In this document: positions 9,195 through 18,136 of the stretch, piece by piece
Numbering within the stretch: the stretch's first letter is position 1
Layout: every line of letters starts with the position of its first letter
Assembly (NCBI GenBank): GCA_051985675.1
Contig: JBPYFJ010000029.1
Location: 1 to 64,000, forward strand
DNA length: 64,000 bases
Direction of reading: 5' to 3'
Source: JAFAXD01 sp051985675
GTDB lineage: Bacteria; Pseudomonadota; Alphaproteobacteria; Rhizobiales; Xanthobacteraceae
Made by a program: the position numbers and the translations under genes
The notes under the pieces: model-generated
The model's database searches: none
What the model saw: only the letters and a program-made list of their open reading frames with translations
Told to the model about the DNA's origin: nothing

Positions 9195-10172
9195 TCAAGG
9201 CAACCTGAACATCAGCAACTCATCGGTCATGTCACCGGCGCCGCAGCCTTTGTTGCCGCCCGCGAAAAAGGCGTCGTCCCCGACAGCTGCTCCGCCAAAG
9301 CCGTGACGACCAACCGGCGATGCCAGCGCGACCCAGCGGTCGGCCGCAATGTCGTAAGCCTCGTTCTGATTGAACGTGCGGCCGTGATCGCACTCACCGC
9401 CAACGGCAATGATCCGGCCGTTGACAAGCGCCGCCGCCAGCGCACTGCGCGCCGTTGGCATCGCCGCCGCCTTGCTCCAGCTGTCGGTTGCCGGGTCATA
9501 AACGTCGTGCAGCGCGGTATTGTCGGTCGTGTTGTTGTTGGTCCGGCCGCCGATCGCGTGCAGCTTGCCGCCGGCGGCAACGGCTGCTAGGTGATCGCGG
9601 GCAACCGGCAGCGGGGCTGCCGGACGCCACGTGCCATTGCCCGGATCGAACACCTCGTGGGTGGCAACCGTCACCTTGTCGAGGCCGCGCCCACCGATCG
9701 CATGCAGCTTGCCATCGAGGGCCGCCACCGCCACCGAGCCGCGCGGCTTCGCCAGCGGCGCGAGCGTGCGCCACGCACCTGTCGGCGGGTCATATTCGAA
9801 GACCGTGGCGAGCGCGCCGGCGTGAACGTTGGCGGCAAATCCGCCGACCACATAGAGCTTGCCGTTGAGCGCAACGACCCCCGGATGGCTCGTTGCGCGC
9901 GGAACCGGCGCCAGACCACGCCACTGGCCGGTCGCCGGGTCATACTCTTCGGCCAGCGACGATGCCTCCCGGCCGACCTCGGCGCCGCCAAGAACGTAGA
10001 GCTTGCCGTTGGCGGCGGCCATCGCGGTCTCGCCGCGCGGTTCCGGCAGATGCGATTTGACCGACCAGGCACCGGACGAATCGGCGCGGGCGCCGCATGC
10101 CAGAGCGGCAAGCGCCAGTAATCCCCAAGCGAGCGGGCCGCGAACGGACCGACGGACCGAACGGCAGTTCAT
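9195..10172 (-). CDS. Secreted Kelch-repeat beta-propeller protein
   Basis: This 325-residue protein has a cleavable signal peptide (about residues 1-30, ending near ACGARA) and five to six Kelch repeats. The repeats show the G-K-L-Y/H-x-x-G-G pattern: GKLYVLGG, GKLYVVGG, GKLHAIGG twice and GRIIAVGG, each followed by a YDPATxxWxxLAPxP stretch. Such repeats form a beta-propeller that usually binds proteins or sugars. It is predicted to be periplasmic or extracellular. The ATG at 10172 is chosen because it places the signal peptide at the N-terminus. A small gene lies just upstream on the same strand, and the divergent neighbour encodes another propeller-like secreted protein. Confidence 0.85.
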   Translation of the reverse strand: MNCRSVRRSVRGPLAWGLLALAALACGARADSSGAWSVKSHLPEPRGETAMAAANGKLYVLGGAEVGREASSLAEEYDPATGQWRGLAPVPRATSHPGVVALNGKLYVVGGFAANVHAGALATVFEYDPPTGAWRTLAPLAKPRGSVAVAALDGKLHAIGGRGLDKVTVATHEVFDPGNGTWRPAAPLPVARDHLAAVAAGGKLHAIGGRTNNNTTDNTALHDVYDPATDSWSKAAAMPTARSALAAALVNGRIIAVGGECDHGRTFNQNEAYDIAADRWVALASPVGRHGFGGAAVGDDAFFAGGNKGCGAGDMTDELLMFRLP

Positions 10173-10191
10173 CGAAAACGTCCCGCCGCCG

Positions 10192-10389
10192 TCAGCGCGT
10201 TTGTGCCGCGGTGGCGTTGTGCGGATGGCGACGATCGCCGCGCGCGTTGAGCTTGCGCACATAGGTGATCGTGGCGGACGGATTTTCCTGCTTGACCTTC
10301 AGGGCTGCGATCAACGCATCCTCGGCCTCGACCTTAACGCCCGTTGATTTGCCAGGCGTCTTGATGCCGACCATGTAGCACGGAGTCAT
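10192..10389 (-). CDS. Small hypothetical protein (65 aa)
   Basis: This short frame, MTPCYMVGIKTPGKSTGVK..., encodes a small soluble protein. An ATITYVRKLN strand and an alternating charged/hydrophobic pattern suggest a compact fold, but no family is recognised. It ends 19 bases upstream of the Kelch gene start on the same strand, which supports co-transcription. The revcomp of the region before 10389 gives AAGGAGCAACACC, a good ribosome binding site, and this favours the internal ATG over an earlier one at 10419. The C-terminus is basic (ARGDRRHPH). Confidence 0.55.
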   Translation of the reverse strand: MTPCYMVGIKTPGKSTGVKVEAEDALIAALKVKQENPSATITYVRKLNARGDRRHPHNATAAQTR

Positions 10390-10644
10390 GGTGTTGCTCC
10401 TTGCCGGCCAACGGCTCACCGAGACCGGCGCTTGCGTTCAATAGGCCAGCCAGTTGACCCATTTAAGACCGATCAGCGCCCGCACGCCACCGGTTACCTC
10501 AATGCGCGGTCGACCACCCAGCGATGCTGGAATGAACGTGGACGAGCCGTCGGTGTCGGGGTCAAGCTGTTGTTGAAAGCGTTCGCCTCCGGTCGACCTG
10601 CTCCCGTCGCGGGTGCCGGAGCGACGAGCGCGCGGGAGGACACC

Positions 10645-12834
10645 ATGACGCTCAACAGCCGCCTTCTAACAGGCGCCGCGATCAACGCTGTCGCAATCGC
10701 AGCGGTCGGGTTGTGGTTCACCGGCGCGGCCACGCCGGTGCGCGCCCAGCAAGCGGCGGCCGCCGGCCAGGTTGCAATTGACGCCGATGATATCGGCGGC
10801 GTCGTCAGCGGACCGAGTGGTCCGGAGGCGGGCGTCTGGGTGATCGCCGAAACCACCGACCTGCCTACCAAGTTTGCCAAGATCGTCGTCACCGACGACG
10901 CCGGGCGTTACGTCGTGCCCGATCTGCCCAAGGCCAAGTACAAAGTCTGGGTGCGCGGCTACGGCCTCGTGGACTCGCCCAAGGTCGACGGTGAGCCCGG
11001 CACAAACCTCAATCTTACGGCGATCCCGGCGCCCAACGACGCGGCCGCCGCCCAGTATTATCCGGCGATCTACTGGTACGCGATGCTGAAAATTCCGGAT
11101 CAAAGCCAATTCGGCGGCAAGAGCGAGATTCCGGAGAAGGTCACCCAGGCGGCGTGGCTGACCGCGATCAAGAACCAGGCCTGCATCGGCTGCCACCAGC
11201 TCGGACAGCTCGCAACCCGCACCGTTCCGGCAGCGTTCGGCACGTTCAAATCCGGAGAAGACGCCTGGATGCGGCGCGTGCAATCAGGCCAGGCGGCGGA
11301 GCTGATGGTGAACCCGCTCGCCGGCCTGCTCGGCGGCGTGCCGTTCAAATATTTCGGCGATTGGACCGACCGGGTCGCCAAGGGCGAGCTGCCGGCGAGC
11401 AAGCCGCCGCGGCCGCAAGGCGTCGAGCGCAACCTCGTCATCACCACCTGGGAATGGGGTGATGCGAAGAAGTACCTGCACGACCTGATCTCGTCGGACC
11501 GGCGCAACCCGACCATCAACGGCTACGGGCTGCTGTTCGGCTCGCCCGAATATGCAACCGATGCGCTGCCGATCCTCGACCCCAACAGCAACAAGGTGAC
11601 GAGCTTCACCGCACCGGTGCGCGATCCGGAGATGCCGGAATCGCTCGGCCCCGGTCACGGCGCGATGGAAAAACCCATGGCGCCGTCGGCCTATTGGGGA
11701 GACGAGAAGATCTGGGATACGCGGGTCAACAACCACAATTCCATGTTTGATGGGAAGGGCCGGGTGTGGCTCGCCGCCACGGTGCGCGCCCCAAAGGATC
11801 CGGACTTTTGCGGCAAAGGTTCCGAGCATCCCTCGGCCAAGCTGTTTCCGCTCGCGCGCAGCATGCGACAGATCGCGATGCTCGACCCCAAAACCATGAA
11901 GTACACCTTTGCCGACACCTGCTTCGGCACCCATCACCTGCAATTCGGCTACGACAAGAACGATACGTTGTGGACGAGCGGCGGCGGGCCGGTGGTAGGT
12001 TGGGTCAACACCAAGCTGCTGGATGAAACCGGCGACGCCGCCAAGGCGCAAGGCTGGACCGCGCTTATCCTCGACACCAACGGCAACGGCAAGCGCGACG
12101 ACTATGTGGAGCCCGACCAGCCGGTCGATCCCGCCAAGGACAAACGTATCACCGGCGGGTCAGGTTTCTACGCGGTGATGCCGAGCCCGATCGACGGCTC
12201 GATCTGGGGCACGGTCGGCGTGTTCGGCGGCACTGCCGCGGTGGTGCGGATCGACCCGGGCGCAAATCCACCAGCGACCGCGCTCGCCGAAATCTACAAC
12301 GTGCCGAAACCCTACTTCGGCATCCGCGGCGGGGACATCGATTCCAAGGGCGTGGTCTGGGTGTCGCTCGGCAGCGGACACCTCGGCAGCTTCGACCGAT
12401 CGAAATGCAAGGGCCCACTCAACGGTCCGACCGCAACCGGCGACCACTGCCCGGAAGGCTGGTCGGTCTACCAATATCCCGGGCCAGGCTTCGACGGCAT
12501 CGGCGAGAACAGCGCCGAGGCGAGCTACTACACCTGGGTCGACCAGCACAACACCCTGGGGCTCGGCGAAGACGTGCCGATCTCGACCGGCAACCTCAAC
12601 GACGGACTGATCGCGCTCAAAGACGGCAAGATGGTCATGCTGCGCCTGCCCTATCCCTTGAGTTTCTACGCCAAGGGACTCGACGGGCGCATTGACGATC
12701 CCAATGCCGGCTGGAAGGGCCGCGGGCTATGGACGACCAGCGGCGACCGTACGCCTTGGCTCAAGGAAGGCGGCCAAGGCAGCAAGCCGCTGGCCATACA
12801 TTTTCAGCTGCGTCCCGATCCGCTCGCGAGGTGA
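10645..12834 (+). CDS. Secreted protein with carboxypeptidase-regulatory-like domain, one haem-c motif and propeller-like body
   Basis: This 729-residue protein starts at an ATG preceded by GGGAGGA. An export signal covers about residues 1-35 and ends near TPVRAQ. A carboxypeptidase-regulatory-like (transthyretin-type) domain follows at about 45-120 (GPEAGVWVIAETTD, DDAGRYVVPDLPKAKYKVWVRGYG). A single CIGCH haem-c motif sits at about 180-184. The remaining 500 residues contain repeated W/G-rich blocks (GRVWLAATV, DTLWTSGGGPVVGW, GSIWGTVGVFGG, GVVWVSLGSGHLGSF), reminiscent of Vgb-like propellers. It is probably a periplasmic redox or ligand-binding protein. Such proteins are usually annotated only by the regulatory-like domain. 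It is divergent from the Kelch gene and lies 2 kb from a periplasmic molybdenum hydroxylase. Confidence 0.75.
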   Translation: MTLNSRLLTGAAINAVAIAAVGLWFTGAATPVRAQQAAAAGQVAIDADDIGGVVSGPSGPEAGVWVIAETTDLPTKFAKIVVTDDAGRYVVPDLPKAKYKVWVRGYGLVDSPKVDGEPGTNLNLTAIPAPNDAAAAQYYPAIYWYAMLKIPDQSQFGGKSEIPEKVTQAAWLTAIKNQACIGCHQLGQLATRTVPAAFGTFKSGEDAWMRRVQSGQAAELMVNPLAGLLGGVPFKYFGDWTDRVAKGELPASKPPRPQGVERNLVITTWEWGDAKKYLHDLISSDRRNPTINGYGLLFGSPEYATDALPILDPNSNKVTSFTAPVRDPEMPESLGPGHGAMEKPMAPSAYWGDEKIWDTRVNNHNSMFDGKGRVWLAATVRAPKDPDFCGKGSEHPSAKLFPLARSMRQIAMLDPKTMKYTFADTCFGTHHLQFGYDKNDTLWTSGGGPVVGWVNTKLLDETGDAAKAQGWTALILDTNGNGKRDDYVEPDQPVDPAKDKRITGGSGFYAVMPSPIDGSIWGTVGVFGGTAAVVRIDPGANPPATALAEIYNVPKPYFGIRGGDIDSKGVVWVSLGSGHLGSFDRSKCKGPLNGPTATGDHCPEGWSVYQYPGPGFDGIGENSAEASYYTWVDQHNTLGLGEDVPISTGNLNDGLIALKDGKMVMLRLPYPLSFYAKGLDGRIDDPNAGWKGRGLWTTSGDRTPWLKEGGQGSKPLAIHFQLRPDPLAR

Positions 12835-12858
12835 TCGGAGCCCGGAACAGTCTCGCGT

Positions 12859-13006
12859 ACCCCGGACCGCGCGGCGCGCAGCGCCGTCGCGTGATCCGGG
12901 GTCCAGCACAAGAATCGCCGCACCGCATTGTCGCTTCGCGACGTTTTCCGCTGGATCCCGGATCTGCGCGCCGTCTCGCTGCGCTCGCCGGTGCTCGTCC
13001 GGGATA
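12859..13006. repeat. Palindromic intergenic repeat, copy 2
   Basis: Two neighbouring inverted repeats are visible. The first pairs ACCCCGGA (12859-12866) with TCCGGGGT (12895-12902) around an inner CGGCGC/GCGCCG stem. The second pairs ATCCCGGA (12955-12962) with TCCGGGAT (12998-13005). The second half resembles the copy near 5525-5594. It lies between two convergent genes and may also act as a structured transcript end for one or both. Confidence 0.6.
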
Positions 13007-13081
13007 CGCCAGTCCACCCGGGGTTCGAGAGACTGAACTCCGCCCTTCCCGGAACGACTAAACAGGGCCTTCAGCATCCTG

Positions 13082-14476
13082 CTAATGATATAAATCGAGC
13101 AGCCGCTCGATCGTGGCATTGATGCGCGCCAGATAGGCGAGCTGGAACTGCGCACCGAACAACAATTGCAGACCGATCCGGTTGATCGCCTGCACCTTGA
13201 TCTCGGAACGGAACCCTTCGAAGAACGCGTCGCGTTCGATCCCGGTCGAAACGCCGGCCTTGATCAGCGCGTCGCGCAGGGTTTCGACGTGACGATCGAT
13301 TGCCTCGCGCTCGGCGGTCGGGGGCAGCACGAACGTCAGCAGCTCGACAAGATCGCGCGCCGCGGTGTTGCATTGTGCGACTTCCCAATCGAGAACCACG
13401 ATATTCGAATCGGTGTTCGATCGCATCATGTGCTGGATGGCGCCGACGTCGGCGTGCGTCGGCCTTGTTTTGGAATCAGGCGAAACAGGTTTCTTGGCTG
13501 ACGGCTCATCCGACTTGAGCCGCGGCAGCAGACGGCGTGTGAGGCGCCCGTTGGTTTTGGCTTGCTGCCCCTCATGGGCGCCGCGGTCCGCCGCCTGGGC
13601 GTCGCCGTGCGCCGGCTCGCGAGGTGCCGCCTTCCGAAAGCCGACGTTGCGCTGATTGAAGTCGTTGTGAGCGAGCGTGGCTGGCAGCGCATCCTTGACC
13701 TTATGCCAGTCGGACATCGTTTCGATCAGCGCATAGCGCCGTCGCCAGACGTCCTGCGTGACAATATGCGGAAAGCGCGAACGTGCGTCGTTCAAGAGCC
13801 CGCGCCACAACGACGTGTCGGCCACCATGGCAGCCGTTGTCGGCCGCGGGCCGGCCCAGGCGAGGGTCTTGTCGTTGGCGCCCCAGAACGCCGCTTGCCA
13901 GCGCGCGGCCGCCCGCAAGGCGGCGTCGATGGCGCCGGGCGGCCAGTCCGAGGTAGCGCCGGTGGCATCAAGACGCTCGATACTGGTCAGCGATTCCAGG
14001 AACAGCGCGTGCTCACCGGTTTCCGGATCGTGCGCCCAACCGTAGCAGCGCGGCAGGACATCGCGTAGCGCGGCGATCTTTCCGGCGATCTGATAGGCGC
14101 GAAGTTCGCGCTCGGCGGTTCGATCGAGCTCGGCCGCGGTCCGATAATGCAAAAACGGACGATCGAGCACCACGTGGTTGCGGGCGGCGATCCATGGAAT
14201 GAGGTTGCGCGCTAATCCCTGGCGCGGGTTGACCTTGACGATAAGATCGAGGGTTTCCTGCGGCGCACCGCGCGCGCGCACGAAACGCGCCGTTGCCGGC
14301 ACGACGCCGACCCAGTCGTCGGGCCGCGTTACCCCGTATTTGATCTTGATCCAGGGCTCGCGCTGCTCCTCGCCCAACGGCCGCCCGCCGTCGAGCCCGG
14401 TCAGACAGAGACCTGGCGCATGCAGCGACACCCGCAGCGCCGGCACCAGGTGTTGCGCGATCAGCTTGAGATCCAT
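13082..14476 (-). CDS. Phosphotransferase family protein (APH/choline kinase-like) with long insertion
   Basis: This 464-residue protein has a protein-kinase-like fold of the aminoglycoside phosphotransferase superfamily. The candidate nucleotide-binding lysine is in LIVKVNP (Lys81). The catalytic loop is HNDFNQRN (residues 270-277), and the metal-binding motif is DWE (363-365) in VVLDWEVAQCNT. Between these two motifs lie about 80 hydrophilic, low-complexity residues (about 281-357, rich in Lys, Arg, Ala and Pro) where relatives have roughly 10-20. The substrate is unknown. It is transcribed away from the molybdenum hydroxylase cluster. The ATG at 14476 starts directly in the conserved region and no signal peptide is present. 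Confidence 0.8.
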   Translation of the reverse strand: MDLKLIAQHLVPALRVSLHAPGLCLTGLDGGRPLGEEQREPWIKIKYGVTRPDDWVGVVPATARFVRARGAPQETLDLIVKVNPRQGLARNLIPWIAARNHVVLDRPFLHYRTAAELDRTAERELRAYQIAGKIAALRDVLPRCYGWAHDPETGEHALFLESLTSIERLDATGATSDWPPGAIDAALRAAARWQAAFWGANDKTLAWAGPRPTTAAMVADTSLWRGLLNDARSRFPHIVTQDVWRRRYALIETMSDWHKVKDALPATLAHNDFNQRNVGFRKAAPREPAHGDAQAADRGAHEGQQAKTNGRLTRRLLPRLKSDEPSAKKPVSPDSKTRPTHADVGAIQHMMRSNTDSNIVVLDWEVAQCNTAARDLVELLTFVLPPTAEREAIDRHVETLRDALIKAGVSTGIERDAFFEGFRSEIKVQAINRIGLQLLFGAQFQLAYLARINATIERLLDLYH

Positions 14477-14819
14477 GGCCCCATCATGAAATCGCGGATG
14501 ACCGCGTCACGCTCCATCGCTCCAACTGCGATACGTGCACCACGACCCGGCAAAACCGGAACAGCCCCTACACCGCATTTGCGCCGGTCAGGACGCAAAA
14601 CCAATGCGGTGCCTCGTCTATGCGCCCGAAGGCCCTTAAACTAGACCTTGTCTCCCACTGCCCCACAGGCGCGGTGGTTGCCCACCGAACCGCGCTCTTG
14701 CCGCACCGCTCAACCTAAAGGGAAATCGATGCGCGAGCCATCTCAAAATGACCGATTTGCCTTAACCTTTAGTCCCAGCTTATGAAAATGGCAGCTCGCT
14801 TAGTCTGGTGGCTGCGCCC
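14477..14819. other. Divergent intergenic region with a strong stem-loop
   Basis: This 343-base region separates the phosphotransferase and molybdenum hydroxylase genes. It contains a stem-loop at 14571-14611 (outer arms CACCGCAT/ATGCGGTG, inner TTTGCG/CGCAAA). A mini-frame of 18 codons starts at 14729 after AAAGGG; nothing supports it as a gene. Promoters for both flanking units must lie here but none can be assigned with confidence. Confidence 0.4.
14571..14611. promoter_or_regulatory. Strong stem-loop in a divergent promoter region
   Basis: Eight-base outer arms CACCGCAT (14571-14578) and ATGCGGTG (14604-14611) enclose an inner TTTGCG/CGCAAA stem with a ten-base loop. No gene ends here, so it is not a terminator of a visible gene. 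It could be a regulatory or repeat element. Confidence 0.35.
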
Positions 14820-17591
14820 ATGACCGCCTGGCTCCCGTCTCGACGGCGGATGCTCCGCGCCACCTTGATCGGCGGCGTCGCGGTCTATTTGGCGCCGCTT
14901 GGAAGCCGCGCGTATGCGGCTCTGTTCGAGGATCAATTGCTGACCGTGCCGGACTGGAACGGTCGGGACGGAACGCTGAAATACCGGATCGACGGCGTCG
15001 GCAAGGTCACCGGGGAAAAGGTTTTCGCCCGCGACATCCGAGCCCGCGACATGCCGCACTGGCCGCAGCAGCAGGGTCACGCGCTGGTGTTGCGGGTCAC
15101 CAAAGCCGACCGTCAGTACGCAGGCTTTGATCTTTCGGCCCTCGATCCCGATCTCAAGCCCGATCGTATCGTGACTGCGGCGGATCTCGCGCGCGACGGC
15201 CTCGCATTTCCGGACTATTACGGCGACGACATGCTGTTGCCCGAGGGCCGAACTCCGGCCTACCTGGGGCAGGCCGTCGCGATCCTCATTTTCCGGGATT
15301 TCGCGCGCTTCCGCTTTGCAAAATACAGGCTGCAATTCAACGACACGGTCGTGCGCTACGGCGACGTCACCGGGCCAATGGCACGCGATCCGTGGGGTTC
15401 GTCGCGCTTTGTGCGCATTGCGGGGCCAACGCCTGACGGCGAGGACATTTTCTCGCCGGTCAAGCAGGCGCCGTTCGACCCGACCTACGACAACCACGAA
15501 CCGGTATGGCCCGCCCCTGCACGTGATGGCGACATCGGCGCGCAAGGCATGTACTACGCCAAGGTGATTGCCGACGAGATCGCACACCCGCCGTCCGACT
15601 GGCTGGTCATGACCCGCGATTACGCGTCGCAATCGGCCGACACCGCCGCGCTCGAGCCCGACAACGCCAACGGTTGGTACGACGCGGATCATCAGGAACT
15701 GCACCTGGTCGTGCCGACGCAATCGCCACAGGAGGTTGCGGAAAACGCCGCCAACATGGTGGCCAGGAGCCGCATCGGCGTGAAGCGATTGTTCCTGCAC
15801 CCCTGTTTCACGGTCGGCTACGGATCCAAGGATCACTACAACATGCCGTATTACGGGCTGGTCGCCGCGGTCTATGGCGGTGGCGTGCCGGTGCGGCTCG
15901 CCAATGACCGCTTCGAACAATTCCAGAGCAGCCTCAAGCGGCATCAGTTCGACATGCGCTACACGATGGCGGTCGATCGCCCAAGCGGCCTGCTGCAATC
16001 GTTCCAGGCCGCGATCGCCGCCAACGGCGGAGGCCGCGCGAATTGCTCCGTGCAGTTGACCATGGCCGGAGCGACGCAGTCGGACTCGATCTACTACTTT
16101 CCCAAGAGCGATATCGCCGCGACCGCAATCGCGTCACGTGCCGTCGACTGCGGCGCGGCGCGCGGCTTTGGCGCCATCGAGACGATCACCGCAACCGAAC
16201 TCATGGTTGACGAGATCGCCGCCGAGCTCGGACTCGACCCGCTCGATTTCCGCCTGCGCAACGTGCGCAAGACCGGCATGCGGACGATACAAGGGGCCAT
16301 CCCTCAGGGAGTGCAACGCGGCGAGGCGGTGCTGGAGAAGGCAAAAGCGCATCCGCTGTGGAGCGGCCGTGCCACGCGCAAGGCCAGTTATGACGCGACG
16401 CATCCGGGCCAATACTACGGGGTTGGATTTGCCGCGTGCCACCGGCGCTACGGCACCGGGTTCGAGGCAAGCTTTGCGAAAGTCGAGGTCGCGCCCAACG
16501 GGCAGATCGCGTTGTCGCACACCGCAAACGAGATCGGAACCGGCACATCCTCCAGTCAGGCCGTCGCGTGTGTGCGCTGGCTTGGCCGGCCGGCCGATCG
16601 CGTCGAGCTTGCGGTCACGCATTGGCCCGAAGTGCCGGTCGAGGCTCCGGCCGACCCCGCAGCGCTCACCGAAGCGGAGGAGAACCGCCTCCAACAAAAT
16701 CCGCGCTGGACTCCGGTCGCCGCGTCCGCCTCGAGCGCCAGCAATTCGTCTTGTTATTTCACCCACACGACGCGCGAAGCCGCGCGCATCGTGTTCATGC
16801 ACGGGCTGTGGCCTGCCGCGCTGGCGATCTGGGCCGCGCGCGGCCTCTCGATGCGGCCGGCGGCCGAGAGCGCGCGCTGGAGCAATGGCGCGCTCACCGT
16901 TCCCGGCTTGCCGACGCTGGGGCTCGCGGAGCTCGCGTCGCAAGCGCACGCCGGTAGCCTGGTCACGGGCGCGACCGTTCACGCCTTCAACCGGTGGCGC
17001 TGGGGAGAGGCCGATTTCAAGATCGAGGGCGTCTCGCAGCGCCTTGCGCTTGATGGCCTCGCGGTGCGCTATGGCAACGGCGCGTATTCCCTGCTCGATC
17101 GACAGAACGTGTCCTATCCGCCGCCGCGCAGCATCAACGCGATGGTGTCGAGCTACACGGTGACGGCAGCGCTGGCCGAACTCGTGGTCGACGCCAGCAG
17201 CGGAAAAGTCGCGCTGCTCAACCACCACAACATCGTCGAATGCGGCAATCTGCTGGTGCCGGAACTGGTGTCAGGCCAGATTCAAGGCGGCGCCGCCAGC
17301 GGCATTGGGCTCGCGCTGTCCGAGTACCTCCCGCTCTACGAAGAAGGGCCGGGCGACGGCACCTGGAACTTCAACCGCTATCATTTGCCGCGCGGCAGTG
17401 ACGTCGCGGTATGGACGCAGACCGCCGACGTGCTGCCGCCGCTCTCCGACACGGAGCCGCCCAAAGGCATGGCCGAGGCGGCGGGTATCCCGATTGTGGC
17501 GGCGATCGTCAACGGCATTGCGCATGCGATCGGCCATCGCTTTCGCACGCTCCCGGTGACCCCCGATCAGATCCTCGCGGTGCTGCGATGA
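14820..17591 (+). CDS. Molybdopterin-binding large subunit of a xanthine dehydrogenase-family hydroxylase (IorB/NicB-like, Tat-exported)
   Basis: This 923-residue protein begins with a probable twin-arginine signal (SRRRMLRATLIGG). This indicates export of the folded Mo-cofactor enzyme to the periplasm. The body matches the aldehyde oxidase/xanthine dehydrogenase large subunit: substrate and cofactor segments include the CGAARGFGAIET loop and the C-terminal PKGMAEAAGIPIVAAI loop. There the family glutamate is retained but the usual GxGE reads GMAE. The hydroxylase type is the FAD-less form, as in isoquinoline 1-oxidoreductase, because its partners are a [2Fe-2S] protein and a cytochrome c. 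The stop overlaps the next start (ATGA). The ATG at 14820 places the Tat motif properly; an ATG four codons upstream is possible. The substrate is unknown, probably an N-heterocycle or aldehyde. Confidence 0.88.
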   Translation: MTAWLPSRRRMLRATLIGGVAVYLAPLGSRAYAALFEDQLLTVPDWNGRDGTLKYRIDGVGKVTGEKVFARDIRARDMPHWPQQQGHALVLRVTKADRQYAGFDLSALDPDLKPDRIVTAADLARDGLAFPDYYGDDMLLPEGRTPAYLGQAVAILIFRDFARFRFAKYRLQFNDTVVRYGDVTGPMARDPWGSSRFVRIAGPTPDGEDIFSPVKQAPFDPTYDNHEPVWPAPARDGDIGAQGMYYAKVIADEIAHPPSDWLVMTRDYASQSADTAALEPDNANGWYDADHQELHLVVPTQSPQEVAENAANMVARSRIGVKRLFLHPCFTVGYGSKDHYNMPYYGLVAAVYGGGVPVRLANDRFEQFQSSLKRHQFDMRYTMAVDRPSGLLQSFQAAIAANGGGRANCSVQLTMAGATQSDSIYYFPKSDIAATAIASRAVDCGAARGFGAIETITATELMVDEIAAELGLDPLDFRLRNVRKTGMRTIQGAIPQGVQRGEAVLEKAKAHPLWSGRATRKASYDATHPGQYYGVGFAACHRRYGTGFEASFAKVEVAPNGQIALSHTANEIGTGTSSSQAVACVRWLGRPADRVELAVTHWPEVPVEAPADPAALTEAEENRLQQNPRWTPVAASASSASNSSCYFTHTTREAARIVFMHGLWPAALAIWAARGLSMRPAAESARWSNGALTVPGLPTLGLAELASQAHAGSLVTGATVHAFNRWRWGEADFKIEGVSQRLALDGLAVRYGNGAYSLLDRQNVSYPPPRSINAMVSSYTVTAALAELVVDASSGKVALLNHHNIVECGNLLVPELVSGQIQGGAASGIGLALSEYLPLYEEGPGDGTWNFNRYHLPRGSDVAVWTQTADVLPPLSDTEPPKGMAEAAGIPIVAAIVNGIAHAIGHRFRTLPVTPDQILAVLR

Positions 17592-18136
17592 GCCTTCCGA
17601 CCCGCCCGCTCACCGTGACAATCAACGGCAAGCAGCACGGACCGATCGACGTGCCGGAAGGCACGATGATGATCGATGTGCTGCATGAGATGCTCGACCT
17701 GACTGGCTCGCGGCTCGGCTGTGGCCAGGGCACCTGCCATGCCTGCGTGGTGATCTGGGACCGCGACGATCAGACCAGCGCGACGGTGCCGACCTGCATT
17801 ACCGGCGCCGATTTCTTCAACGGCAAGCGTATTCGCACCATCGAAGGGATCGCAGTCCGCAACGACAAGGGTGATGCGACGTTGTCGCCGGTGCAGCAGG
17901 CATTTCTCGATGACTACAGTTTTCAATGCGGCTACTGCACGCCCGGTTTTGTCAACGCTGCGACCGTGCTGATCGAACGGCTGCGGCGTGCACCGATTGC
18001 ACGCAGCGATGTGGAGGCGACGGTTTCAGCTGCGCTCGAGAGCCATATTTGCCGGTGCACCGGGTACGTGCGCTATTACGAAGCCGTTCGCAACCTGATC
18101 CTGAAAACCCCCGGCCTGACGCGGACGACGGTATGA
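17588..18136 (+). CDS. [2Fe-2S]-binding small subunit of the molybdenum hydroxylase
   Basis: This 182-residue subunit carries both iron-sulfur clusters of xanthine dehydrogenase-type small subunits. The plant-ferredoxin-like cluster uses Cys45, Cys50, Cys53 (GCGQGTCHAC; the usual CGAC is CHAC) and Cys70. The second cluster uses Cys114/Cys117 (FQCGYCTPG) and Cys155/Cys157 (CRCTGY). It passes electrons from the Mo centre towards the cytochrome. The ATG overlaps the large-subunit stop, and its own TGA overlaps the next ATG, so the three genes are coupled. It has no signal peptide and is presumably co-exported with the Tat-bearing large subunit. Confidence 0.93.
   Translation: MSLPTRPLTVTINGKQHGPIDVPEGTMMIDVLHEMLDLTGSRLGCGQGTCHACVVIWDRDDQTSATVPTCITGADFFNGKRIRTIEGIAVRNDKGDATLSPVQQAFLDDYSFQCGYCTPGFVNAATVLIERLRRAPIARSDVEATVSAALESHICRCTGYVRYYEAVRNLILKTPGLTRTTV

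Noticed and set aside
14729..14785. An 18-codon frame after AAAGGG as a possible leader peptide of the molybdenum hydroxylase operon
   Set aside because: No regulatory codon run or attenuator structure follows it.
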